From Vreelandella subterranea (lineage in GTDB: Bacteria > Pseudomonadota > Gammaproteobacteria > Pseudomonadales > Halomonadaceae), in assembly GCF_900111305.1 (NCBI RefSeq), contig NZ_FOGS01000010.1, positions 1 through 37,218 on the forward strand: a stretch of DNA of 37,218 nt, read 5' to 3'. Shown in pieces: positions 16,173-24,332 of the stretch (within the stretch, counting starts at the first letter, position 1; the number at the start of each line of letters is the position of its first letter). The translations under genes and the position numbers were made by a program. The notes beneath the pieces are model-generated. The model saw only the letters and a list, made by a program, of their open reading frames with translations. It was not told the origin of the DNA and searched no databases.

Positions 16173-17459
16173 TCAAGCTTCCCGGGCAATCGCCCGGTGA
16201 GCGATATCGCGGCGACAGATAACGCCCTCCCAGTGGATTTCATCGACGCCCTGATACACCTTCTGTTGCGCCTCAGAGACGCTATCGCCCAAGGCGGTAA
16301 CGCACAGTACGCGGCCCCCTGCCGTCAGGACATCGCCCTGGTCATTGTGTTGGGTACCCGCATGAAACACCTTGCAGCCATGACGCTCGGCATTGGCAAT
16401 GCCGTGAATCACGTCGCCCTTGCGGTAGCTGCCCGGGTAACCGCCCGCAGCCAGTACGACACCCACCGCGGCGCGAGGGTCCCACTCGCAGCGCTGACCG
16501 GCCAGCTTGCCTTGTGCACCGGCAAGGCACAGCGCGGCAAAATCCGAGGTCAGACGCAGCATGATGGGCTGGGTTTCCGGATCACCAAAGCGGCAGTTGT
16601 ATTCGATCACCTTGGGGTTACCCTGGCCGTCGATCATCAGGCCGGCATAGAGAAAGCCGCTGTAGGCATGGCCTTCGGCAGCCATTCCCTTGACCGTGGG
16701 CAGTATCACCTGCTGCATGATGCGCTCATCGACATCCGGCGTGACCACGGGCGCCGGTGAGTAGGCCCCCATGCCGCCGGTATTGGGTCCGCTGTCACCG
16801 TCGTAGGCGCGTTTGTGGTCCTGGCTGGTCGCCATGGGCACCACGTTTTCGCCATCGACCATGACGATAAAGCTGGCCTCTTCGCCGTCCAGATATTCTT
16901 CGATCACCACCCGTGCGCCTGCATCGCCAAAGGCGTTGGCTTCCAGCATGTCGCGGATCGCCGCTTCGGCCTCAGGCTGGCTCATCGCCACAATGACGCC
17001 TTTACCGGCCGCCAGGCCATCGGCCTTGATGACGATGGGCGCGCCTACCTCGGCCAGGTAGTCAAGCGCTGGCTCAACGGCGGTGAAGGTTTGATAGTCG
17101 GCCGTGGGAATCGCATGACGCGCCAGGAAGTCTTTGGTAAACGATTTTGAGCCTTCCAACTGGGCGGCTGCCTGGGTCGGGCCAAAGATGGCCAGCCCCG
17201 CGGCCTGGAATTGATCCACCACGCCTTCGACCAGCGGCGCTTCCGGCCCCACCACCGTCAACGCCACGTCTTCCTCGCGGGCAAACGCCACCAGTGCGGA
17301 AATATCGCTTGCTTCGATGGCGACGTTGGTCAGCTTTTCCTCACCGGCGGTGCCTGCATTGCCCGGTGCCACAAACACCTGCGAGACGCGCGGCGACTGA
17401 GCCAGTTTCCATGCCAACGCGTGTTCGCGACCACCGCCGCCTATCATCAAAACCTTCAT
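16173..17459 (-). CDS. purD: Phosphoribosylamine-glycine ligase
   Basis: A 428-residue ATP-grasp ligase making GAR from phosphoribosylamine and glycine, the second step of purine synthesis. Landmarks are the start MKVLMIGGGGREHALAWKLAQSP, GPEAPLVEGVVDQF, GPTQAAAQLEGSKSFTKDF, KADGLAAGKGV (ATP-grasp), GGMGAYSPAP and EYNCRFGDPETQ (metal-binding). Length and motifs are normal. purH is not adjacent within the window. Confidence 0.97.
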   Translation of the reverse strand: MKVLMIGGGGREHALAWKLAQSPRVSQVFVAPGNAGTAGEEKLTNVAIEASDISALVAFAREEDVALTVVGPEAPLVEGVVDQFQAAGLAIFGPTQAAAQLEGSKSFTKDFLARHAIPTADYQTFTAVEPALDYLAEVGAPIVIKADGLAAGKGVIVAMSQPEAEAAIRDMLEANAFGDAGARVVIEEYLDGEEASFIVMVDGENVVPMATSQDHKRAYDGDSGPNTGGMGAYSPAPVVTPDVDERIMQQVILPTVKGMAAEGHAYSGFLYAGLMIDGQGNPKVIEYNCRFGDPETQPIMLRLTSDFAALCLAGAQGKLAGQRCEWDPRAAVGVVLAAGGYPGSYRKGDVIHGIANAERHGCKVFHAGTQHNDQGDVLTAGGRVLCVTALGDSVSEAQQKVYQGVDEIHWEGVICRRDIAHRAIAREA

Positions 17460-17531
17460 GGGTATCCTTCTTTGCGGAAGAGCAGATTAATAGCGGCATT
17501 ATGCCACAGCTTGCCCGCGCGTCGCTGGCGC

Positions 17532-18068
17532 TTAGGATGACTTGTCGTCGCTCTTTTTATCATGCGCTTTTTTATCATGGGCTTTATCGTCATGAGCTTC
17601 GTCGCTCTGGCCACGATCGTCGCTGCCGTTTTTGCCGGTGGGCGGTGCCTGATTCATGGTCTTCTGCCAGAAGCGCATGTTTTCCTCGGCCAGCTCGCGC
17701 ATGAATTCCATGGGCGTGTGGCGCATGGCCTGCTGCCACTGGCTCTGCATGCGCTTTTGCTGCTCCATCATGATCTGGGTGCCCTGCTCCAGGTAACGCG
17801 CCAGCGGGAGCGGCGAGGACATGTCATAGACCCGGATCAGCTGGGCCAGGAGGTCGTTGGAGAACACTTCGGCATCACTGTCGGCACTTTCCTGTTCGAT
17901 GATAATCGACAGCAGGATCGTCCGCGTAAGATCTTCACCGCTTTTGGCGTCTTCGACCCGAAACGGCTCTTCCTCGAGAATCAGACGGCGCAGATCCTCC
18001 AGCGTCACGTAACGGCTTTGTTGGGTATCATACAGTCTGCGATTGGCATATTTACGAATGACGCGCAC
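17532..18068 (-). CDS. phaR: Polyhydroxyalkanoate synthesis repressor PhaR
   Basis: The start is GTG 18068 (VRVIRKYANRRLYDT), seven bases after AAGGAG, giving 178 residues. An in-frame extension to 18218 would have no family support. The N-terminal PHA/PHB DNA-binding domain (about 1-62, IRKYANRRLYDTQQSRYVTL) and the following PHB accumulation regulatory segment (about 65-105) are clear. A Gln/Met-rich helix follows, then a low-complexity tail of AHDKK repeats. PhaR represses phasin genes and binds PHA granules, which fits Halomonas as a PHA producer. It is divergent from rsmE. Confidence 0.9.
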   Translation of the reverse strand: MRVIRKYANRRLYDTQQSRYVTLEDLRRLILEEEPFRVEDAKSGEDLTRTILLSIIIEQESADSDAEVFSNDLLAQLIRVYDMSSPLPLARYLEQGTQIMMEQQKRMQSQWQQAMRHTPMEFMRELAEENMRFWQKTMNQAPPTGKNGSDDRGQSDEAHDDKAHDKKAHDKKSDDKSS

Positions 18069-18237
18069 GGCGATTCTCCTTAAACGCGATAGGGCTTTGC
18101 TTCCCGTTGCTGTTATTGTGCCTGCACTTGACGGCCATGCAAGCCATGTAACGATATTCAATAGGCGTCGCGTCGGCCGGGACGTGACATACGGGCTTTT
18201 CTCTACCTTTCCAAGCACTCAATAATCGACCACTGCC

Positions 18238-18951
18238 ATGAACCTGATTTTACTCGAACCTCACGATGTGGCCCAGAACGGCCAGGCGCTGTTGCGCGAT
18301 CAGCGCCGTTTGACACACCTGCGCGAGGTACACCGCGCCCAGCCAGGGGATACCCTCACCGTCGGTTGCGCCAACGGGCTGATCGGTAAAGCCGAATTGA
18401 CCGCCATTGGGCCCGATCAGGCAACGTTGCGCTGGGAACACCTTGGCGAACCGCCACCGCCTGCCCTGCCCGTGCATCTGGTACTGGCATTACCCCGCCC
18501 GCGCATGCTGGCACGCACCCTGGAACACGTGACCGCGCTTGGCGTTAAGCGCATGACGCTGCTGCATACCAAACGGGTCGAAAAAAGCTATTGGCAATCC
18601 CCTGAACTACGTCCCGAGAAGATACACCAGCATCTGGTGCTGGGCCTTGAGCAGGCACGCGATACCGTGATGCCCAGTGTGACCCTGGTGAAAGGCTTTC
18701 GGGCGTTTCTCGACGAGCATCTGCCAGCGCTACTGGCACAGGGCCGTGGTCTCGTCGCCCACCCGGGCATGGCTTCCCCTTGCCCGAGAGGCATCAATGA
18801 GGAAACAGTGTTGTTTATAGGCCCCGAAGGCGGCTTTATCGACTGGGAAGTGGATCAACTGTTGAACGCGGGCTGCGAAGGCATGCACCTTGGCCCGCGT
18901 ATTCTGAGAGTAGAGACCGCCGTGACCGCCCTGCTATCACGGCTCTTTTAG
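18238..18951 (+). CDS. rsmE: 16S rRNA (uracil-1498-N3)-methyltransferase RsmE
   Basis: A 237-residue protein with an N-terminal PUA-like domain (about 1-70) and a SPOUT methyltransferase domain. The knotted SAM site is visible as FIGPEGGF and LGPRILRVETA near the C-terminus. It methylates N3 of U1498 in 16S rRNA. It is convergent with the downstream protease gene, only three bases between stops and no terminator visible, so the two transcripts must overlap. Confidence 0.95.
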   Translation: MNLILLEPHDVAQNGQALLRDQRRLTHLREVHRAQPGDTLTVGCANGLIGKAELTAIGPDQATLRWEHLGEPPPPALPVHLVLALPRPRMLARTLEHVTALGVKRMTLLHTKRVEKSYWQSPELRPEKIHQHLVLGLEQARDTVMPSVTLVKGFRAFLDEHLPALLAQGRGLVAHPGMASPCPRGINEETVLFIGPEGGFIDWEVDQLLNAGCEGMHLGPRILRVETAVTALLSRLF

Positions 18952-18954
18952 GGA

Positions 18955-19524
18955 TCAGATATTATCACTGGCGTCATCATCGTCGGGGTCATGGGCCACT
19001 ACTTCTGCATCTTTGTCGCAGTCTGGCTCTTGCATGAAGGTTTCGCGCACATCAAGCAGGCCGAGGTGGCTGATGGTGCGCCGCCCCAGCAATAGCGGGT
19101 AATTCATGTCTTCCCGGTTACGCAGGCTGAACTGCTCTTCGTAGATGGTGTTGCCCATGCACACGTTGAGCAGCACGACGGGGCGCCTGTCCGTGCCGCC
19201 GGCACCGCGAAGCCTCAGGTTGCGGTATAGCGGGCGCTCGATCTCGTCACTGAACACCTCGCCGTTTTCCTCATTTTCAAGCTTAAGACGAAAACGCACC
19301 CAGTCTTCGTCATCCTTTTCAAACATCTCGATGTCCCGAGCGTCCAGCGACGAGGTCAAGGCACCACTGTCGAGTTTGGCTTTGACTTCAGTTCCCCAGG
19401 GGTGCAGCGTTGCCTTTTCCACCCAGCCAAATACCTTGTCGTCATTGGCCATTGCCTGACTGCTTGCCAGTGCCGTGACCATGACGAAACCACTCAACAA
19501 TGTCGTTACTACCTTGGGCATCAT
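18955..19524 (-). CDS. Periplasmic retropepsin-like/ATP-dependent zinc protease family (RimB-like)
   Basis: A 189-residue secreted protein. A signal peptide ends after AMA (residue 26). The PF05618-type core has KLDSGALTSSLDA (50-62), whose DSG triad matches the aspartic-protease-like active site now proposed for this family (formerly 'ATP-dependent zinc protease'). RPVVLLNVCMGNTIYEEQFSLRNREDMNYPLLLGRR is the second conserved block. The C-terminus is acidic (DPDDDDASD). The RimK-like ATP-grasp partner often found beside such genes is not seen here. Confidence 0.8.
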   Translation of the reverse strand: MMPKVVTTLLSGFVMVTALASSQAMANDDKVFGWVEKATLHPWGTEVKAKLDSGALTSSLDARDIEMFEKDDEDWVRFRLKLENEENGEVFSDEIERPLYRNLRLRGAGGTDRRPVVLLNVCMGNTIYEEQFSLRNREDMNYPLLLGRRTISHLGLLDVRETFMQEPDCDKDAEVVAHDPDDDDASDNI

Positions 19525-19557
19525 GATTTCCTGTCCTGATATCCTTTGGAAGAAGTG

Positions 19558-20826
19558 CTACTCAACCCGCTGACGCAGCCGCTCGAGCAATGATTGCGTC
19601 GCAAAGCCATCGGGGGTCAATCCCTCAGCCCGCTGAAAGGCACGCAGGCCCTGGCGGGTGTTGGGCCCCATGATGCCATCAGCCCCGCCAACATCGTAGC
19701 CAGCCTGGTTGAGGTAGCGCTGCAGCGCTTGGACATCATCCCGCGTCAAAGGTGCCTCTTCACGCGGCCAGCTTTGCTGGATGCCATCCCGCCCGGCAAT
19801 GGCGTCGCTCAGCGTTGCCACCGCCAGCGCGTAGCTGGTCGCGTTGTTATAGCGCAGAATGGCACGGAAATTAGGTCCGACTAAAAACGCGGGCCCCTCG
19901 GCCCCGGCAGGCACGATGACTTCGGCGCTGTCGAAACGCGGGAGTTCGCCGCTCACGGCTTCCACACCCTGCTGCGCCCAGGTCTGACTGTCGCGGCGGC
20001 CGGTCTGGGCATAGTCATAGTTATCGGGCAGAGTGACTTCAACGCCCCAGGGTTGCCCGGGCTGCCAGCCCGCGCGGGCCAGGTAGTTGGCCGTTGACGC
20101 CATGACATCCGGAATACTCCCCCAGATGTCACGGCGGTTATCGCCGTCACCATCGACGGCATAGGCTTCGAAACTGGTGGGGATGAACTGGGTATGCCCC
20201 ATGGCACCCGCCCAGGAGCCGCGCATTTGCTCAGCGGCGATATCGCCCTGCTGGATTATCCGTAAGGCAGCCAATAGCTCCTCGCGGGCGAACTGCTGGC
20301 GACGGCCATCAAAGGCGAGCGTCGCCAATGCTTCTAGGGTGGAGAAATCGCCGAAGTTGCTGCCGTAATTACTTTCGATACCCCAGATGGCGACAATGAT
20401 TTCGGCGGGGACACCGTAGCGCTGTTCCATTTGCTGCGCAGTGCGCCGATGTTCTGAAAGCCGGTCCTTGCCATTGTTGATTCGGGTGCTGGAAACCGCC
20501 GTATCAAGGTATTCCCAGATGGGGCGCACAAACTCAGGCTGATACCGATCGAGCTCGATAATCCGTTCGCGATAGCGCACCTGGTCAAACGCCTCTCGCA
20601 GCGTCGCTTCGCTGATGCCCTGCTCCCTGGCATAGCGACGGAAGGCGTCGCGCCACTGGTTGAAGCTATTGTGCTGAATGTCTTCCGCAACCTCACCGGC
20701 CACCTGGGCGTCGACTTCGGTCATCAACTGCTGGTTCGCCAGCCCCGGCGGGCTCGAAAGCAACACGGCCGTCATCCCGAGCGTGGCGCTGATCGAGGAA
20801 AGTGTCAGTTTTTTATGCAACATCAT
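19558..20826 (-). CDS. Lytic murein transglycosylase, MltB family, with peptidoglycan-binding domain
   Basis: A 422-residue exported enzyme. A signal peptide covers about residues 1-30. The SLT_2/MltB catalytic domain has IWGIESNYGSNFGDFSTLEAL with probable catalytic Glu151, and GAMGHTQFIPTSFEAYAVDGDGD. A C-terminal peptidoglycan_binding_1 domain lies at about 355-418 (LQRYLNQAGYDVGG, NTRQGLRAFQ). No lipobox Cys is visible, so it is periplasmic and soluble, unlike the lipoprotein MltB. It cleaves glycan strands to 1,6-anhydro-muropeptides. Confidence 0.92.
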   Translation of the reverse strand: MMLHKKLTLSSISATLGMTAVLLSSPPGLANQQLMTEVDAQVAGEVAEDIQHNSFNQWRDAFRRYAREQGISEATLREAFDQVRYRERIIELDRYQPEFVRPIWEYLDTAVSSTRINNGKDRLSEHRRTAQQMEQRYGVPAEIIVAIWGIESNYGSNFGDFSTLEALATLAFDGRRQQFAREELLAALRIIQQGDIAAEQMRGSWAGAMGHTQFIPTSFEAYAVDGDGDNRRDIWGSIPDVMASTANYLARAGWQPGQPWGVEVTLPDNYDYAQTGRRDSQTWAQQGVEAVSGELPRFDSAEVIVPAGAEGPAFLVGPNFRAILRYNNATSYALAVATLSDAIAGRDGIQQSWPREEAPLTRDDVQALQRYLNQAGYDVGGADGIMGPNTRQGLRAFQRAEGLTPDGFATQSLLERLRQRVE

Positions 20827-20897
20827 GGCTTCCTTTAGGCAGTCCTTGGCAGTGCCGATGATGGCCCAGAACGGGACGGGATACTAGGGTATTTTGA

Positions 20898-21341
20898 TCA
20901 CCAAAGGTGGGTCAGCAAGACGACGTGGGCAAGCACAACGATGACGGTCAATAACGTGCGCAACTGCCAGTACCAGGCGGGCCAACCACAGCGGCCACTG
21001 CGGCTGAGGTCGTACCCCCAAACAAGCACAAAGCCGACGCACAGCACGGCAAGCCCCCAAAGCGGACTGAACAGCAGCGCGGGCCAGGCAATCAAGCTCG
21101 GTGCCATGGCGATTAGCAGCCGTGAGCTATGGCCCGGTTGCGGATTCTGCAGCGCCGCCCCCCAATGGGTACCGCCCAGGAACGACAAGATCACCGCGCT
21201 ATAACACAAAAACGCTCGCACTGCGGTTTCTTGCCAGCCTTCTGGGCCCCAGCCTGCCATCCCGAGGGTCAGCAGGAACGGCAACAAGCCTGCCAGCCCC
21301 AATAACCAGGCGGTACGGCGATCTTCCATGGATACTCTCAT
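20898..21341 (-). CDS. DUF3429 inner-membrane protein
   Basis: A 147-residue protein with about five hydrophobic helices. FLCYSAVILSFLGGTHWGAAL followed by APSLIAWPALLF is the DUF3429 signature; the function is unknown. The start may be 21341 (MRVSMED) or the ATG at 21329; neither has a strong ribosome-binding site. A 15-bp tandem repeat array fills the short gap to the upstream cryptochrome gene. Confidence 0.8.
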   Translation of the reverse strand: MRVSMEDRRTAWLLGLAGLLPFLLTLGMAGWGPEGWQETAVRAFLCYSAVILSFLGGTHWGAALQNPQPGHSSRLLIAMAPSLIAWPALLFSPLWGLAVLCVGFVLVWGYDLSRSGRCGWPAWYWQLRTLLTVIVVLAHVVLLTHLW

Positions 21342-21404
21342 CAGTTACTCGTCTGTCAGTTACTCGTCTTTCAGTTACTTGCCTGTCCAGTTACTCGTCA
21401 GTTG
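21342..21404. repeat. 15-bp tandem repeat array at the photolyase-DUF3429 junction
   Basis: Near-identical units based on CAGTTACTCGTCTGT start at 21342, 21357, 21372 (16 bases, diverged) and 21388. The last overlaps the stop codon of the photolyase gene at 21391. On the minus strand each unit reads GAGTAACTG, placing an in-frame or out-of-frame TAA in every unit. It has the look of a slippage-prone minisatellite. Confidence 0.85.
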
Positions 21405-22809
21405 CTTCCAGTTGCGCTTCATCGATCAGCCAGCGCTGCCAGGCCTCGGGTGCCACCCGAGGTGCCGGGAAACGTTCGGCGGCAACTCGCCATGGCTGAT
21501 GCCGAGCCAGACCATTGGGCAAATTTTCCAGTTCAGGCAACCAGTGCGCCACATAAAAGCCTTTAGGGTCATAATGGCCTGCCTGCTTCAATACATTAAA
21601 GTAGCGATCCTGGCGCGGGTCGCGCCCGACCCCGGCAATATAACGCCAGTTGCCCCAGTTACTCGCCACATCGTAGTCCAGCAGGCAGTGCTCGAACCAG
21701 GCAGCGCCGAGTCGCCAGTCCACGCCCAGATCCTTGACCAGGAAACTGGCGACGTTCTGGCGGACCCGATTGGAGATCCACCCCGTGCGGCTGAGCTCCA
21801 GCATCGCGGCGTCGATAAACGGCACGCCCGTCGTCGCGTTGCGCCAGGCGTCAAAGTCTGGATTGGTGGCAGGCAGCTGGGCCCGGCCGAACAGGGCCTC
21901 ACCCTCCAGTTGCGCCGCGCGTAAAAAATACTCCCGCCATAGCAACTCGAAACCAATCCAGTAACTGGATTCATTACTGCCGTACTGTGATTCCCAGGCT
22001 TTCACCTCATCCCGCACCTGACGCGGCGATATGCAACCATGGGCCAGCCAGGGTGAGAAGCGGGTAGAAAAATTAGCCCCCAAGAGCCCGTTGCGGGTTT
22101 TCTTGTAGGTCGCCGGACCATGTTGCTGCCAGATGTACTGGTGCAGGCGCGCGCGGCCAGCCGCCTCGCCGCCTGCAAAATCCATCCCTTGACGCGCATC
22201 GGGCTGCCAGTTCGCACTGACGGGACAGACCTTGTTCAGCGGCGGGAAGCCACGCGGCGCGTCGGGCCAGGCGGGTAAGGTAACCGGTGCGGCCAGGCTT
22301 GGGGGAGTGACGCAGTGTTTCTCGACTTGGCGCCGAAAGGCCGAGAAGCTCTCGGGCAGTTGAGATAGATCGAACGGCAGGGCCTGCTCGTCGATCAACC
22401 GGCCCGATTCATGGCACTCAACGGCTGTGGTCTCCGACAGCCGATCCCTGACCGCCTGGATTTGCTGTTTTTCCTCTACACCGACGTGCTCGGCAACCCT
22501 TACTTTGCGCGCCTGAAGCTTTCCGGCGAGCGCCACAACCTCCTCGACGGGATCGCCGATGCGCACCAACAGGTCGCTACCCCGCTGTAACAGCTCACCG
22601 CGCAGCTCCATCAGGCACTGCCACAAGAAACGTAGCCTTGCCGGACCAATTCGCGATACATCGTCATCGTCGAATAATGGCGCCAGCCACGCCTCATCAA
22701 GCACATAAAGACAGACAAGGTGATCCGGCAGGTCGTCCAGGCGCAGCAGCGGGTTATCCGTCACTCTGAGGTCGTCGTGCAGCCAGACGATATCGATCGT
22801 GCTGTTCAT
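21391..22809 (-). CDS. DASH-family cryptochrome/photolyase
   Basis: A 472-residue flavoprotein. The N-terminal photolyase alpha/beta domain (IVWLHDDLRVTDNPLL) is followed by the helical FAD domain with the DASH-type blocks TYKKTRNGLLGANFSTRFSP, LAHGCISPRQV, ELLWREYF, NRVRQNVASFLVKDL and GVGRDPRQDRYFN. DASH proteins repair CPD lesions in single-stranded or loop DNA using blue light, with some signalling roles. Its start is two bases after the DUF2256 stop with GAGGAG upstream, so the two are translationally coupled. The TGTACA-box promoter upstream probably drives both. Confidence 0.93.
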   Translation of the reverse strand: MNSTIDIVWLHDDLRVTDNPLLRLDDLPDHLVCLYVLDEAWLAPLFDDDDVSRIGPARLRFLWQCLMELRGELLQRGSDLLVRIGDPVEEVVALAGKLQARKVRVAEHVGVEEKQQIQAVRDRLSETTAVECHESGRLIDEQALPFDLSQLPESFSAFRRQVEKHCVTPPSLAAPVTLPAWPDAPRGFPPLNKVCPVSANWQPDARQGMDFAGGEAAGRARLHQYIWQQHGPATYKKTRNGLLGANFSTRFSPWLAHGCISPRQVRDEVKAWESQYGSNESSYWIGFELLWREYFLRAAQLEGEALFGRAQLPATNPDFDAWRNATTGVPFIDAAMLELSRTGWISNRVRQNVASFLVKDLGVDWRLGAAWFEHCLLDYDVASNWGNWRYIAGVGRDPRQDRYFNVLKQAGHYDPKGFYVAHWLPELENLPNGLARHQPWRVAAERFPAPRVAPEAWQRWLIDEAQLEATDE

Positions 22810-22811
22810 GC

Positions 22812-22970
22812 TCAGGTCTCCTCAGCGCGTTTTGCTATCCGGGCTTCGCGCTGACAGCGTTTGCTGCAATAGCGGACCTCATCCCAGCATCGCGCCCATT
22901 TCTTTCGCCAAGTAAACGGGCGCTGGCAGTGAACGCAGACTTTTTCCGGTAAATGGTGTTGATGTGGCAT
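22812..22970 (-). CDS. DUF2256 small cysteine-rich protein
   Basis: A 52-residue protein beginning [19 protein letters not shown], ending TGA at 22814-22812. Cys12/Cys15 and Cys35/Cys39, plus Cys28, in the context [21 protein letters not shown] suggest a small zinc ribbon. DUF2256 genes commonly sit next to cryptochrome/photolyase genes. The function is unknown. Coupling to the DASH gene (two-base gap) supports a joint role in light response or repair. Confidence 0.9.
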   Translation of the reverse strand: MPHQHHLPEKVCVHCQRPFTWRKKWARCWDEVRYCSKRCQREARIAKRAEET

Positions 22971-23018
22971 CTTGATGCTCGCCTAACAGAAGGCGCCCTC
23001 TAAACATAGACATCATAT

Positions 23019-23042
23019 CGTATACAGTACAACTATTGTACA
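23019..23042 (-). promoter_or_regulatory. TGTACA-N12-TATACG candidate light-response box upstream of DUF2256/DASH
   Basis: On the minus strand TGTACA (23042-23037), 12 bases, then TATACG (23024-23019). It lies between the hemH terminator and the DUF2256 start, 49 bases upstream of the latter. The geometry resembles the TRTACA-N12-TGTAYA motif I recall for class II LitR (CarH-type MerR) photoregulated promoters in Pseudomonas; 10 of 12 positions agree. Additional TGTACT and TATACA copies overlap it. Confidence 0.5.
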
Positions 23043-23086
23043 TATATTTTTCCATGCCTATACGCCACTCGCCGGTGCCTCCAGGT

Positions 23087-23109
23087 AAAAAAAGCCACCC
23101 GTAGGTGGC
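23087..23109 (-). terminator. Intrinsic terminator of hemH
   Basis: On the minus strand GCCACC (23109-23104), loop TACG, GGTGGC (23099-23094) and seven Ts (23093-23087). It lies 41 bases after the hemH stop and insulates the DUF2256-DASH operon from hemH transcription. Confidence 0.9.
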
Positions 23110-23150
23110 CAATGACAAAAAGAGAAAAATAGTAGAGATAGGGTGTTCGC

Positions 23151-24221
23151 CTATAACCACCCCGACAATTCGTTGTTGACCACCGCCACCAGCGCATCGA
23201 TGTGGTCTTCGCGGTCGTTCAGGCAGGGGATATAACTGAAGGTTTCTCCTCCCGCCTCCATGAAGCTGTCGTGTATCTCTTCCTTGATTTCTTCCAGCGT
23301 CTCGACGCAGTCCGATGAAAACGCTGGCGACAGGATGGCGATGTGCTTGTGGCCCTGCTTGGCCAATTCAGCTACGTGATCGACTGTCTGAGGGCCGACC
23401 CACTTTTCGGGGCCAAACTGCGATTGGAAGGCGGTGTCGACTTCTTCCTTGCTGAACCCCAGCTTTTCGCGCAGCAGGCGTGTGGTTTTCTGGCATTGGC
23501 AGTGGTAGGGGTCGCCTTCAAGCAGGTACCGCTCGGGCACGCCGTGGTAGCTGGCAACCAGCTTGGTCGGCCGCGTCGTGAAGCCTTCGTAGGCCTCCCG
23601 CACCGAGTTGGCCAGCGCATCGGTATAGGCCGGATGATCGAAGTAGGCGGGCACGGTGCGAATGGACGGCTGCCACTTCATTTTCATCAGGGTGCGAAAC
23701 GCCTGGTCGTTGGCCGTCGCCGTGGTGGGCGAGCCGTACTGAGGGTAGAGCGGAAAGAAGACAATCTTTTCGCAGCCTTTATCCTTCAGGCGGTTCAGCA
23801 CGCTTTCGGTCGAAGGATTGCCGTAGCGCATGCAGAAATCGACCTCCACATCATCGCCGTAGAGCGCTTTCAAACGTTCGGTCATTTTCTGTGTTTGCGC
23901 CCGGGTAGTGGTCAGCAGTGGGCTTTCGTTCAGCTCGTTGTTCCAGATGCTTTTGTAGGCGTTACCTGATGAGAATGGCCGCTTGGTCAAGATGATCAGT
24001 TGCAGCAACGGCTGCCACTTCCAGTTGGCATAATCGACCACCCGTTTATCAGACAGGAACTCGCTAAGGTAACGACGCATCGACCAGTAGTCGGTGGCAT
24101 CCGGCGTCCCCAGGTTGGCCAATACCACGCCCACCTTCGCGCGGGGTACAGGGGGATGGTCGCTGGGGGCATGCATTAGGCGACTTTCGCCCGGCTGATC
24201 CTTTGCGACTTGCTCGGTCAT
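23151..24221 (-). CDS. hemH: Ferrochelatase
   Basis: I use ATG 24221 (MTEQVAKDQPG) with GGAG eight bases upstream; the GTG at 24245 is less likely. This gives 356 residues. The enzyme inserts Fe(II) into protoporphyrin IX, the last step of haem synthesis. Landmarks: VGVVLANLGTP, LSDKRVVD, MRYGNPSTES, VFFPLYPQYG, ASYHGVPERYLLEGDPYHCQC (catalytic His) and LSPAFSSDCVETLEEI. It is divergent from the iron-sulfur photolyase across 111 bases holding a TGTACA box. Loss of HemH is known to make bacteria light-sensitive through protoporphyrin build-up, which fits this photo-protective neighbourhood. Confidence 0.96.
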   Translation of the reverse strand: MTEQVAKDQPGESRLMHAPSDHPPVPRAKVGVVLANLGTPDATDYWSMRRYLSEFLSDKRVVDYANWKWQPLLQLIILTKRPFSSGNAYKSIWNNELNESPLLTTTRAQTQKMTERLKALYGDDVEVDFCMRYGNPSTESVLNRLKDKGCEKIVFFPLYPQYGSPTTATANDQAFRTLMKMKWQPSIRTVPAYFDHPAYTDALANSVREAYEGFTTRPTKLVASYHGVPERYLLEGDPYHCQCQKTTRLLREKLGFSKEEVDTAFQSQFGPEKWVGPQTVDHVAELAKQGHKHIAILSPAFSSDCVETLEEIKEEIHDSFMEAGGETFSYIPCLNDREDHIDALVAVVNNELSGWL

Positions 24222-24293
24222 GATATTCACTCCTGCTGACAGCACCTTGAAAAATAAATCCTATCACTTTTCTGCAAACCGGCGGCATAAAGT

Positions 24294-24317
24294 TATACTA
24301 TTAACATTATTTGTACA
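24294..24317. promoter_or_regulatory. TATACT-N12-TGTACA candidate box in the hemH/photolyase divergent promoter
   Basis: TATACT (24294-24299), 12 bases and TGTACA (24312-24317) lie 15 bases before the photolyase ATG, in the divergent region with hemH. Eleven of 12 positions agree with the TRTACA-N12-TGTAYA motif I recall for LitR-controlled promoters. TATACT could equally serve as a -10 element for the plus-strand gene. Confidence 0.5.
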
Positions 24318-24332
24318 TAGTTAGGTTAATTT

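Noticed and set aside
16047..16760. A 237-codon plus-strand open frame across the purD 3' end and thioesterase start.
   Set aside because: It is antisense to well-supported purD and thioesterase genes, with no recognisable domain.
22879..23160. A 93-codon minus-strand frame (MVIGEHPIS...) overlapping DUF2256 and the hemH terminator.
   Set aside because: It spans an intrinsic terminator and promoter elements and overlaps the far better supported DUF2256 frame; the composition is not protein-like at its end.
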